Source of the DNA: a candidate division Zixibacteria bacterium SM23_81
GTDB lineage: Bacteria > SM23-81
Assembly (NCBI GenBank): GCA_001304015.1
Contig: LJUY01000089.1
Location: 1 to 6,155, forward strand
DNA length: 6,155 nucleotides
Direction of reading: 5' to 3'
A model generated the notes under the pieces. The model saw only the letters and a list, made by a program, of their open reading frames with translations. It searched no databases and had not been told where the DNA came from. Position numbers and translations under genes: made by a program. Each line of letters starts with the position of its first letter. Position 1 is the stretch's first letter. Shown one piece after another: positions 1-5,775 of the stretch.

Positions 1-130
1 CCTCTGGCATAGAATCCTTGAGAGCCTGGATCAGGGGGAGAGTCAGGATCAAGTCTCCTAAAAAAGCTGTCTGCACGACCAGGATTTTCTCGGGAATGCC
101 AGGTTCAAGATGAGTCCCCTCTGAATTCAA
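1..130 (-). CDS. Glycosyltransferase family 9 (heptosyltransferase-type), N-terminal part, runs off the left edge
   Basis: Only the first 43 codons are inside the window. From residue 15 the translation reads KILVVQTAFLGDLILTLPL, the typical opening strand and glycine-aspartate loop of GT9 enzymes such as WaaF/WaaC (consensus K-I-L-x-x-x-x-x-x-G-D-x-x-x-x-x-P). By family knowledge these transfer ADP-heptose or a related sugar to the LPS inner core on the cytoplasmic face of the inner membrane. No ATG exists in frame before the conserved strand. I chose TTG at 130-128 because a perfect AGGAGG sits 5 bases upstream and a TAG stop lies in frame just beyond it. The gene therefore overlaps the end of the acyltransferase gene by 26 bases, which suggests translational coupling. 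An ATT at 97-95, just before the conserved part, is a less likely start. The acceptor sugar cannot be told from this fragment. Confidence 0.85.
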   Translation of the reverse strand, partial: MNSEGTHLEPGIPEKILVVQTAFLGDLILTLPLIQALKDSMPE

Positions 131-1058
131 GGTGCCCTCCTAAATGTTCACGCACAGAAACGATGGCTGAGGGGGGGCGAGTTTTCCAGCGTCGATGCGG
201 CCAGAACCATTGGTCAGGATAGGCTCGTACATAAGATTCCAGGCGCTGGGTGTAGATCTGTAGAATCTGGAAAAGATCAGCCTCCCGATCGCCACTGGGG
301 GAGAACCTCAGGGGAGAATCGATAACCATTCGGTGTCTGCCCCCCGGTTGCCTGATCAGGAAACTCATCAGGATGGGAGCTCCGGTTTCCAAGGCGAAAC
401 GCGCCACCCCTCGCGGTGTGGAGGCCAGGCGGCCCAGAAAAGGAACAAAAATGCCATCCCGACCACCATCCTGGTCAGCCAGAATGACCATGACGTGATT
501 GCGGTGCAGTGATCGAATCACCCCCCGAGGCATGCGGCTGACCCGCAGGATCTCGGCTCCCACCTGACGACGATGACGGGACATGAGCTCGTCGGCCAAG
601 GGGTTGCGCTGGGGACGAACCAACAGGTCAACGGGAAATCCGTTGAGGGCGAAAACTGGACCCAAGAGCTCCCAGGCTCCGAAGTGCCCGCTGAGGATGA
701 TGACCCCCTTGCCCTCAGCCAGAGCGTGTCGGCAATGCTCTAAACCTTGGATATCCAGAAGCTTGCCCAGCCTTTTTTGAGTCAGCCAAGGAAAACGGCA
801 GAATTCCATCATACCCCGACCCAGGTTCCGATAACACCTGGCCCCGATCTTGATCAGATCCCTCCTCACCAAGCTATCGGCGAAGGCTTGATGGAGGTTC
901 TCCAAGGTCACCTGACGGCGGATGCGAACCACCGAAAAGGCCAGCTGCCCAAGGATAGCCCCCACGAACTGCGCTAGCGGCATCGGCAATAGACGACTCA
1001 GGGAGGCAAATGTGAGGGCGCCCCAGTACTCCAGCCGATATCTGACATCCGGGCTCAT
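105..1058 (-). CDS. Lysophospholipid acyltransferase family, LpxL/HtrB-like lipid A late acyltransferase
   Basis: This 317-residue protein, close to the usual 290-320 of the family, has the LPLAT catalytic signature H-x4-E at H125 and E130 (SGHFGAWE). It also has the downstream block ADQDGG...GIFVPFLGR.ASTPRG at about 195-216 and the C-terminal PDQWFWPHRRW block at about 281-291 seen in LpxL/LpxM/LpxP. Family members move a fatty acyl chain from acyl-ACP onto the primary acyl chains of Kdo-lipid IVA at the inner membrane. Residues 13-45 are hydrophobic with arginines, as in the family's N-terminal membrane anchor. The start chosen is ATG at 1058, which forms an ATGA overlap with the stop of the peptidase gene. 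A GTG four codons upstream (1070) is open but has no better ribosome site. The next gene is a heptosyltransferase-type GT9, which supports an LPS role. Which acyl position or chain length is used (LpxL or LpxM type) cannot be read from the sequence. Confidence 0.9.
   Translation of the reverse strand: MSPDVRYRLEYWGALTFASLSRLLPMPLAQFVGAILGQLAFSVVRIRRQVTLENLHQAFADSLVRRDLIKIGARCYRNLGRGMMEFCRFPWLTQKRLGKLLDIQGLEHCRHALAEGKGVIILSGHFGAWELLGPVFALNGFPVDLLVRPQRNPLADELMSRHRRQVGAEILRVSRMPRGVIRSLHRNHVMVILADQDGGRDGIFVPFLGRLASTPRGVARFALETGAPILMSFLIRQPGGRHRMVIDSPLRFSPSGDREADLFQILQIYTQRLESYVRAYPDQWFWPHRRWKTRPPSAIVSVREHLGGHLEFRGDSS
136..141 (-). promoter_or_regulatory. Ribosome binding site AGGAGG deciding a TTG start
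   Basis: The minus strand reads AGGAGGGCACCTTG, with the full anti-16S hexamer 5 bases before TTG. It lies inside the 3' end of the upstream acyltransferase gene. It is the reason for placing the start of the glycosyltransferase at TTG, since no ATG or GTG is available ahead of the conserved N-terminal strand. Confidence 0.75.
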
Positions 1059-2005
1059 GGGCTGGACCACCGTTCACCAGACTCATCTGAAGATGTTCCC
1101 CAGCTGGATTCTTCTAATCTCCAACTATCCAAGACCTTACGTGTGTGTCTCCGTTTCAACACAAAGGCCAGCACAAAGAGGGAAAAGATGAACATCCACA
1201 GCACAAAGGGATTGCTCAAGGCAGAGGCCCAGTGAAACCTCCTGGTCACGTAATCCCGCCAGGCTAGATGAAACTCTCTTTCAGTGATTCCGAGGCTGGT
1301 CCGCATGGCCAGATCAAGCTCCCCGTGATGAGCAAGCTCTCGAATCATCTTTATCAAACTGTCTACCCCGTAGCGGTCCAAGATGAACGCCACGGCCAGA
1401 AAGCTCTCTGTATAGGCCAAATGGGCTTTGCTTGCGTCGAAAGAGTTCAGTGCCTCGATCTCATCCAAGGGAATCAGAGAGTCGAACAAGAGCACCCGAG
1501 CCACCAGGATGCTCTGGTCCAGCTTCCATTCATGGGAAACATACATGGCCAATCCCTCATCCAGCCAACGAGGCGCTCTGGCGTCGCCCAAGGCTTGACC
1601 CAAGACGACGTGGCAGAGCTCGTGAACCAGAACTTGGTGGAGATCCGCACGGTCCACGGAGTGACGGGGGGAGATGAGGACGATCCTGCCCCGGTGGGGT
1701 ACGGCGGCACCGATCCCCCACTCGGGGATACGACCCAGGGTAAGCAGACGAAATTCTTGCGGATCATTGGCCAGATAGATCTGTACAGGACTGGCTGGAT
1801 GGTGACCGATGATCCCGGTGACTCGCTGATACTCTTGCTCGGCAAAAGCCAAAAGATTGAGCGCGATGGGAGCATCTTCCTGGCGGTAGAAGATGGCGAA
1901 ATGCTCCGAGCTTTCAGCTAATCCTTCCCAGACCATAGCCGGCAAAGCCGAGATCAGGATAAGGAAAATGGACACCAAGATGATGACCATGGCGCGATGG
2001 ACCAT
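1055..2005 (-). CDS. Membrane-anchored peptidase-MA-like zinc metalloprotease (gluzincin)
   Basis: The 316-residue protein has an N-terminal hydrophobic helix (about residues 6-25, signal peptide or anchor) and an extracytoplasmic domain containing VLVHELCHVVLG. There H128, E129 and H132 form the HExxH zinc motif, and E150 in WLDEGLAMY is the likely third ligand, the gluzincin arrangement of the Peptidase_MA families. A second membrane helix lies at about 266-284, followed by a short basic tail (KRRHTRK). This topology puts the catalytic domain in the periplasm, tethered at both ends. The open frame extends to 2173, but that part lies inside mnmA. I chose ATG at 2005 because GAGGTGAG stands 7 bases before it and mnmA stops one base earlier. 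Its stop overlaps the start of the acyltransferase gene (ATGA). The substrate is unknown, and a role in envelope protein turnover is only an inference from the neighbours. Confidence 0.85.
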   Translation of the reverse strand: MVHRAMVIILVSIFLILISALPAMVWEGLAESSEHFAIFYRQEDAPIALNLLAFAEQEYQRVTGIIGHHPASPVQIYLANDPQEFRLLTLGRIPEWGIGAAVPHRGRIVLISPRHSVDRADLHQVLVHELCHVVLGQALGDARAPRWLDEGLAMYVSHEWKLDQSILVARVLLFDSLIPLDEIEALNSFDASKAHLAYTESFLAVAFILDRYGVDSLIKMIRELAHHGELDLAMRTSLGITEREFHLAWRDYVTRRFHWASALSNPFVLWMFIFSLFVLAFVLKRRHTRKVLDSWRLEESSWGTSSDESGERWSSP

Positions 2006-2006
2006 C

Positions 2007-3185
2007 TCAGTTCTCACCTCTGTGCCCGGCAAGAGATTCCACCGAGGGGAACTCATCAGTTTGCCCCCGGTGCGGCCGTCGAATGAAGCCACCTCCCAAC
2101 AACTCCTGGCCGTGGTAGAAGACGGCTGACTGGCCGGGGGTAATGGCTCGCTGAGGTCGTCGAAACACTCCATGAATTCCTCCGTCCGCTAGCGGAAAAA
2201 GCTCTATGGCGGCCGCCCGATGGGCATATCGGATCTGAGCGGTACAGCGAAGAGAAGTCCTTAACTCACTTCTAGAAACCCAGTTGAGCTTCTCGACCCA
2301 CAGGTGATAGCTGAACAGCTTCTCATCTGGACCCACTACCAACCGGTTATGGAAGGGATCGATATCCAATACATACAGAGGCTGGCCAGCAGCTAAGCCC
2401 AGGCCTCTGCGCTGTCCTATGGTGTAGAAGGGAATGCCAGCGTGTTTGCCCAAGATACGACCCTGTGGATCCTCGATCAGCCCCCCAGACCACCTGGTCT
2501 GTGGTTCTGGGGAATCGACCTTCAGTCTCTCCCTGATGAACCGACCATAATCATTGCCCGGAACAAAGCAAATTTCCTGACTCTCGTCCTTGTGGGCCAC
2601 TTTGAGGTCCAGCTGTTGAGCCAGGCGACGTGTCTGAGTTTTGCTCAACTCGCCCAGAGGAAATATGGTTCGGGAAAGATCTTCCTGAGACAATCCCCAT
2701 AAGGCGTAAGACTGGTCTTTTGTGGGGGCTAGACCACGCCATAGAAGAAATCTTCCCCGACTCGCGTCCTTTCGTATCCGAGCGTAATGCCCCGTGGCAA
2801 TGGCTTGAGCACCAAGAGCTTGAGCTTTAAGCCACAAAACCCCCCACTTGATCTCGGCATTGCACAGCACACAGGGGTTGGGCGTCCGCCCATGAAGATA
2901 CTCCTGGACGAAAGGCTCCACGATCCTCGCTGCGAAGGCTTGGCGCAGATCCAGAACGTAGTGGGGAATATCCCACTGATGGCAGATCGATCTGGCGTCA
3001 TCGAAGGCTGCGGAAGAGCAGCAGTGAGAAGACCCGTCCTCGGGAACATCGCAGAGTCTCATGCTCATTCCGATGACCCGGTAGCCTCGCTGTTTGAGCA
3101 GCACCGCCGCCAGGGAGCTGTCCACGCCTCCGCTCATGGCCACTGCCACCGTGGCCGGCGGTCCGATGTGAGTCTCAAACATCAT
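2007..3185 (-). CDS. mnmA: tRNA-specific 2-thiouridylase MnmA
   Basis: MnmA activates U34 of tRNA-Glu, -Gln and -Lys with ATP and replaces O2 with sulfur in the cytoplasm. The 392-residue protein shows the PP-loop AMSGGVDSS (about 16-24), the GMSMRL strand, TGHYARI (131-137), [10 protein letters not shown] (156-165), the [10 protein letters not shown] block with catalytic C206 (201-210), [11 protein letters not shown] (253-263) and the C-terminal barrel ending near [10 protein letters not shown]. The first catalytic cysteine is C108 in NPCVLCN. C105 replaces the aspartate found at that place in the E. coli enzyme, making a CxxC pair. About 22 residues follow the usual family end, probably a disordered tail. 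The start is ATG-ATG at 3185/3182. No good Shine-Dalgarno is visible ahead of it, unlike every other gene here, and a strong hairpin stands 35 bases upstream. The sulfur is plausibly fed by the cysteine desulfurase at the right edge. Confidence 0.97.
   Translation of the reverse strand: MMFETHIGPPATVAVAMSGGVDSSLAAVLLKQRGYRVIGMSMRLCDVPEDGSSHCCSSAAFDDARSICHQWDIPHYVLDLRQAFAARIVEPFVQEYLHGRTPNPCVLCNAEIKWGVLWLKAQALGAQAIATGHYARIRKDASRGRFLLWRGLAPTKDQSYALWGLSQEDLSRTIFPLGELSKTQTRRLAQQLDLKVAHKDESQEICFVPGNDYGRFIRERLKVDSPEPQTRWSGGLIEDPQGRILGKHAGIPFYTIGQRRGLGLAAGQPLYVLDIDPFHNRLVVGPDEKLFSYHLWVEKLNWVSRSELRTSLRCTAQIRYAHRAAAIELFPLADGGIHGVFRRPQRAITPGQSAVFYHGQELLGGGFIRRPHRGQTDEFPSVESLAGHRGEN
2013..2020 (-). promoter_or_regulatory. 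Ribosome binding site GAGGTGAG placing the peptidase start
   Basis: The minus strand reads GAGGTGAGAACTGAGATG across the end of mnmA, so the site is 7 bases ahead of the ATG at 2005. It supports the shorter protein beginning with the hydrophobic helix over the longer open frame that would overlap mnmA by more than 160 bases. Confidence 0.7.
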
Positions 3186-3220
3186 AGAAAAAGGTCCACA
3201 GGAGTTGGCTCATTGAAACA

Positions 3221-3249
3221 GGGGGAGGACGGCGAGCCCGCCCTCCCCC
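3221..3249 (-). terminator. GC-rich hairpin between the secreted-protein gene and mnmA (terminator-like, no U-tract)
   Basis: The minus strand carries GGGGGAGG and CCTCCCCC as a perfect 8-bp stem. It continues inward through a G-U and three G-C pairs to a 5-base GCTCG loop, about 12 bp in all. It follows the stop of the secreted-protein gene by 29 bases and precedes the mnmA start by 35. The sequence after it, TGTTTCAATG, is not a proper U-tract. It could therefore be a weak or factor-assisted terminator, a 3'-end stabiliser, or a processing barrier that sets different levels for the two halves of the operon. A 6-bp inverted repeat (3214-3219 with 3262-3267) flanks it. No clear promoter for mnmA was found between it and the start codon. 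Confidence 0.5.
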
Positions 3250-3278
3250 GGCGAAGAAACGGTTTCAGAACACTTCTT

Positions 3279-3863
3279 TCAGAACTCGATGTGCTGTAAC
3301 TCAGTTTCGTACTGCTTTGTTCCATCTTCCTCATAGAGCTCGGTTTTCAGGGGAAGAGGCACTTGTGGGTCAACGACATACCTGCCCAAAACTGGGCCTG
3401 CGTCCTGATTGCGCAATACGCAGACAAAGCCTGTGCGTCCGGCTATCTTCTCCGTGCCGGCCACCTCCACCACCCCAGCCCCGAAGAAGCTCATCTTGTT
3501 GCCCACATGCATATCCAACCCACCGAAGAAGGCCGCGTACATAGGATTGATAAAAGCCATGGTCAACCCGAAGGCGCCTGCAGCCCACCAACCACCAAGA
3601 ATCTGCTGATCCAGCTCATCCTCTTCAGCCGTCCAGGTGGTCTTCACGGATACGTCCATCTGACCGCTTTCCCTCTTCTCCATGTCCAGCACGTAGGTGC
3701 TGACTTTCTCGATGCCCTCCTGAAAGGTCGTGATCTTGTACTCATATCGCTGATTTTTTGGCTCGAACTCATAGGGTTGCCACATGTCAGCATAACTTAA
3801 AGTTATGATTGAAGTGATAGCTATAAAGATAGCTAAGGCAGTAATTATCCTTTTCAATAACAT
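3279..3863 (-). CDS. Secreted protein of unknown function with signal peptide
   Basis: I do not recognise this 194-residue protein as a named family. Residues 1-25 form a clear Sec signal peptide: a KR positive end, a long I/L/A-rich core, and likely cleavage after SYA before D26. There is no lipobox cysteine. The mature part has a strand-like region (about 38-78, alternating charged and hydrophobic), a glycine- and aromatic-rich hydrophobic stretch (about 90-115, GGWWAAGAFGL onward) that could insert in a membrane, and a second strand-rich region. The last region ends with VDPQVPLPLKTELYEEDG, reminiscent of periplasmic beta-sheet proteins of the DUF3108 sort, though the resemblance is weak. 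The ATG at 3863 is chosen because AGGAGG lies 4 bases upstream and the signal peptide starts there. The signal-peptide codons are markedly AT-rich against the GC-rich surroundings. Non-coding gaps on both sides set it apart from the tightly packed neighbours. Confidence 0.85.
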   Translation of the reverse strand: MLLKRIITALAIFIAITSIITLSYADMWQPYEFEPKNQRYEYKITTFQEGIEKVSTYVLDMEKRESGQMDVSVKTTWTAEEDELDQQILGGWWAAGAFGLTMAFINPMYAAFFGGLDMHVGNKMSFFGAGVVEVAGTEKIAGRTGFVCVLRNQDAGPVLGRYVVDPQVPLPLKTELYEEDGTKQYETELQHIEF

Positions 3864-3910
3864 GGCACCTCCTCTCGCTTAGTGGCTCGATCCTTCCCTA
3901 AACTCGACAT
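3854..3910 (-). CDS. Possible 18-codon leader peptide overlapping the start of the secreted-protein gene
   Basis: The frame reads MSSLGKDRATKREEVPCY from ATG at 3910 and stops 7 bases after the first base of the downstream ATG, so the two frames overlap by 10 bases, as in translationally coupled leader peptides. The nearest strong ribosome site (3926-3936) is 19 bases from this ATG, too far for normal use, so initiation is doubtful. It may equally be a chance frame, and no family is recognised. Confidence 0.2.
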   Translation of the reverse strand: MSSLGKDRATKREEVPCY

Positions 3911-3925
3911 CTCCAGTGTGTTGAC

Positions 3926-3936
3926 CTCACCTCCTT
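3926..3936 (-). promoter_or_regulatory. Full-length Shine-Dalgarno match AAGGAGGTGAG without a well-placed start codon
   Basis: The minus strand carries AAGGAGGTGAG, of which AAGGAGGTGA matches the usual 16S anti-Shine-Dalgarno without mismatch. No ATG, GTG or TTG follows at 5-10 bases. A CTG comes 13 bases after GGAGG and an ATG 19 bases after. It may be a standby ribosome site for the secreted-protein gene, whose own site is about 60 bases downstream, a relic of a lost gene, or the site for a CTG-started peptide. Confidence 0.45.
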
Positions 3937-3961
3937 TTTTGGATGAAAGATTCTCCCATCT

Positions 3962-3978
3962 CAAAAACTTAGTTTTTC
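3962..3978 (-). other. AT-rich hairpin with the small-ORF stop codon in its loop
   Basis: AAAAAC and GTTTTT form a 6-bp stem around a TAA loop that is the stop of the 17-codon frame. The stem is weak (one G-C pair) and not followed by a U-tract, so it is a poor terminator by itself. A second short stem, GATGGGAG with CTTTCATC including two G-U pairs, follows at 3942-3960 just before the strong ribosome site. The pair could modulate access to that site, but this rests on reading by eye with no folding energy computed. Confidence 0.25.
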
Positions 3979-4022
3979 AGCAGATCCTCATTCAACTTCA
4001 CATTTCCAGCCTCCAGGCTCAT
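3969..4022 (-). CDS. Possible 17-codon small protein after pncB
   Basis: The frame starts ATG at 4022 with GGGGAGG 5 bases before it and reads MSLEAGNVKLNEDLLKN, then TAA. It begins 17 bases after the phosphoribosyltransferase stop, the spacing expected of the next gene in an operon. The strong site and regular position argue for translation, while the very short length and lack of any known family argue for a leader peptide or the surviving head of a decayed gene. Reading past the TAA in the same frame gives 13 more sense codons (VFEMGESFIQKRR) before TGA, consistent with either. Confidence 0.35.
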   Translation of the reverse strand: MSLEAGNVKLNEDLLKN

Positions 4023-4039
4023 CGCCACCTCCCCTAAAG

Positions 4040-5257
4040 TCAGCCTGGGATCTCTTCAGTCCTTGTCCCAGCATCCAGCTCAAGTCCGTCCAACTGTCGC
4101 AGAACGAATTCACGGATCTCCTGAAGGTTGGGCAAATGGCGGACGATCTTCCCCGAAGAGGATAGCGGCTCCAAAAGATCCACCCGTGAGCCTCCACAGA
4201 GACACTTTGTGATCCCAGTGTTCCTGGGCGTCACCTCCCGATTACCGCACTTCTGACATCTGAGCATGCGCTTGCCACCAGAGCGTTTACCCTTTTTGGC
4301 CAGCGGTTGGCCCCCTATCTCCACGATGTCCAAGCTGAAGTTGATCACCGGGGCGTTGCTGATGGCAGTGCCCACCCCGTAGCCGTCGGCAAAGGGATTC
4401 AGTCGATGGATTTCAGGCTCGTCCAGACCGCCACTGACCAGTAGTTTCACGTGATCAAACCCCCGAATATCCAGTTCCCAGCGCACCTCCTGAAGCATCT
4501 TCAGCATATCCCCACGACGAGACGAGGGCGTATCCAAACGAACCGCGGCCAGCTTCTCACCAAGGGCCTCTGCCACCCGCAATGTCTCGAATTTCTCGTC
4601 GGCAAAAGTGTCGATCAGGATGATCCGGGGAACTCCCTCTGGCATGACTTGGTGGAAGGCGGTGGCGGCCTTGACTGTATCGCCCATAAGCAATACCAGT
4701 GAATGAGGAATGGTGCCCGATGGCACCAGATCCAGCATCCGGGCACTTTCCACCACGGCCACGCTGTCGCAGCCCCCTAGGTAGGCACAGCGGTCGATCA
4801 TGGGAGCCAGAGCCGGATGCATCCGTCGGGCGCCGAAGTTCATCACCACGCGATCATCGGCGGCCTTCTTGCACCGGGCCGCCTTGGTGGCTATTCCGCC
4901 AGCCTGGCATAGCAAACCAAGCAGAGCCGTCTCCAGGTGGCCGAACTGACTGTATTTTCCCCGAAACACGGCCACTGGCTCTTCAGAATAGAAGACCGTG
5001 CCCTCCTGAAGGCAGTCTACCGCCACAGGACACCCCTGAAACAGAAAAGCCAGCTCCTCTACACCGGCCAATATGGCCCATGGGTACCCATCGGGGAGAC
5101 TGGCGGCACGCACCTCGGCGGTGACATTCGCGTCAGCTTTCTCCCGAACGATAACCTCGAGGGCCCTGGGGAAATAGACATCGGTCACCTGGCCGCTCTT
5201 AATGGACCCTTCGTCGGCGATGAAAAACCGCCTTTTCCTTTTCTTCGGAGAGCTCAC
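4040..5257 (-). CDS. pncB: Nicotinate phosphoribosyltransferase, archaeal/Thermoplasma-type with zinc-knuckle-like C-terminus
   Basis: It catalyses nicotinate + PRPP + ATP to nicotinate mononucleotide, the committing step of NAD salvage, in the cytosol. The 405-residue protein carries the family opening IADEGSIKSGQVTDVYFPRA, NFGARRMHPALAPMIDR (about 140-156), YLGGCDSVA, the IDTFADEKFE strand, the ribose/phosphate region VSGGLDEPEI, and DGYGVGTAISNAP near 291-303. Near the C-terminus C334, C337, C352 and C354 form CxxC-x14-CxC, like the zinc-knuckle domain known in the Thermoplasma enzyme. This separates it from the E. coli PncB type. The open frame reaches 5335, but I chose GTG at 5257: GGAGG is 4 bases upstream and the codon overlaps the stop of the preceding gene as GTGA. 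A KKRKRR patch follows the start. The neighbour upstream supplies nicotinate. Confidence 0.93.
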   Translation of the reverse strand: MSSPKKRKRRFFIADEGSIKSGQVTDVYFPRALEVIVREKADANVTAEVRAASLPDGYPWAILAGVEELAFLFQGCPVAVDCLQEGTVFYSEEPVAVFRGKYSQFGHLETALLGLLCQAGGIATKAARCKKAADDRVVMNFGARRMHPALAPMIDRCAYLGGCDSVAVVESARMLDLVPSGTIPHSLVLLMGDTVKAATAFHQVMPEGVPRIILIDTFADEKFETLRVAEALGEKLAAVRLDTPSSRRGDMLKMLQEVRWELDIRGFDHVKLLVSGGLDEPEIHRLNPFADGYGVGTAISNAPVINFSLDIVEIGGQPLAKKGKRSGGKRMLRCQKCGNREVTPRNTGITKCLCGGSRVDLLEPLSSSGKIVRHLPNLQEIREFVLRQLDGLELDAGTRTEEIPG

Positions 5258-5775
5258 ACGACCTCCATCTGGAACACCTCTCTCATCTGCTTCAGAGCCC
5301 ACCTGTGGTCTTCCGATGATAAGGCTGCAACGCAACTCTCGGGCACTTTGACCCGGTAGCCCCGGGAGACGGCATCGACGGCGGTATATAGGATGCAGAT
5401 GTTGGTCACCACTCCAGTAAAGACCAGTCCGGTTATGCCCAACTGGCGCAACCGCTCCTCTAAGTCTGTCTTGAAAAAACTGGAATATCGAGTTTTCGAG
5501 ATCACCGCCTCCCCAGGCTGAGGGGTCAGTTCTGATATCACTTGGGCGCCCTCTGTTCCCCGAACGGCGTGGGCCGGCCAGACGGTGAACTCCTGGTCGT
5601 CTGGAGCGTGGGCATCGCAGACGTAGATGACCGGCACGCCCTGGCCTCGGGCTTTCTGGATTTCTTCTTGGATGTGCCCAACGATCTCCCGGGCCGCGGG
5701 CACTTCCAGAGGGGCCCCCTCACGGACGAAATCGTTGAGCATATCCACCACCAGCAATGCCCATTTCTCCGCCAT
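5254..5775 (-). CDS. Isochorismatase-fold cysteine hydrolase, probable nicotinamidase
   Basis: The 173-residue protein has the triad of this fold: D11 (VVDMLNDF), K94 (SKTRYSSFF) and nucleophile C127 (GVVTNICILYTA). It also has a metal-site pattern D54-x-H56 and WPAH69, which is seen in nicotinamidases and absent from many plain isochorismatase relatives. The likely reaction is nicotinamide to nicotinate plus ammonia in the cytosol. The short sequence fits the compact bacterial/archaeal group. The ATG at 5775 overlaps the nifS stop by one base (TGATG), with GGGAGG 7 bases upstream. The next gene is a nicotinate phosphoribosyltransferase overlapped by 4 bases, which is the best argument for nicotinamidase over another amidase. 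A pncA symbol would be reasonable but is not asserted without a phylogeny. Confidence 0.88.
   Translation of the reverse strand: MAEKWALLVVDMLNDFVREGAPLEVPAAREIVGHIQEEIQKARGQGVPVIYVCDAHAPDDQEFTVWPAHAVRGTEGAQVISELTPQPGEAVISKTRYSSFFKTDLEERLRQLGITGLVFTGVVTNICILYTAVDAVSRGYRVKVPESCVAALSSEDHRWALKQMREVFQMEVV

Noticed and set aside
1268-1921. 217-codon open frame on the plus strand
   Set aside because: It is the exact antisense of the metalloprotease gene, including its HExxH region. Its translation shows no family motif and the minus-strand protein has clear motifs.
2006-2173. N-terminal extension of the metalloprotease frame
   Set aside because: It lies within the mnmA coding sequence, is proline/serine-rich without motifs, and the signal-anchor helix with a good ribosome site begins at 2005.
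2787-3299. 170-codon open frame on the plus strand
   Set aside because: It lies opposite the conserved N-terminal half of mnmA and the following gap, and its histidine/arginine-rich translation is typical of an antisense shadow.
3921-3950. TTGACC on the plus strand as a promoter -35 box
   Set aside because: No acceptable -10 box lies 16-18 bases downstream, and no plus-strand gene follows.
3950-4012. Sigma-70 promoter for the secreted-protein gene on the minus strand (TTGAAT or TTGAGA as -35)
   Set aside because: The hexamers at the right spacing (CTAAGT, CAAAAA) match TATAAT poorly, so I cannot support a call.
3864-4039. Known riboswitch (NAD-related or other) in the leader
   Set aside because: The stems are short and weak, and I recognise no conserved aptamer core. 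A covariance search with Rfam models would settle it.
5258-5335. 26-codon N-terminal extension of the NAPRTase frame
   Set aside because: It overlaps the conserved end of the hydrolase gene, while GTG at 5257 has GGAGG upstream, a GTGA overlap, and places the family's usual N-terminus correctly.
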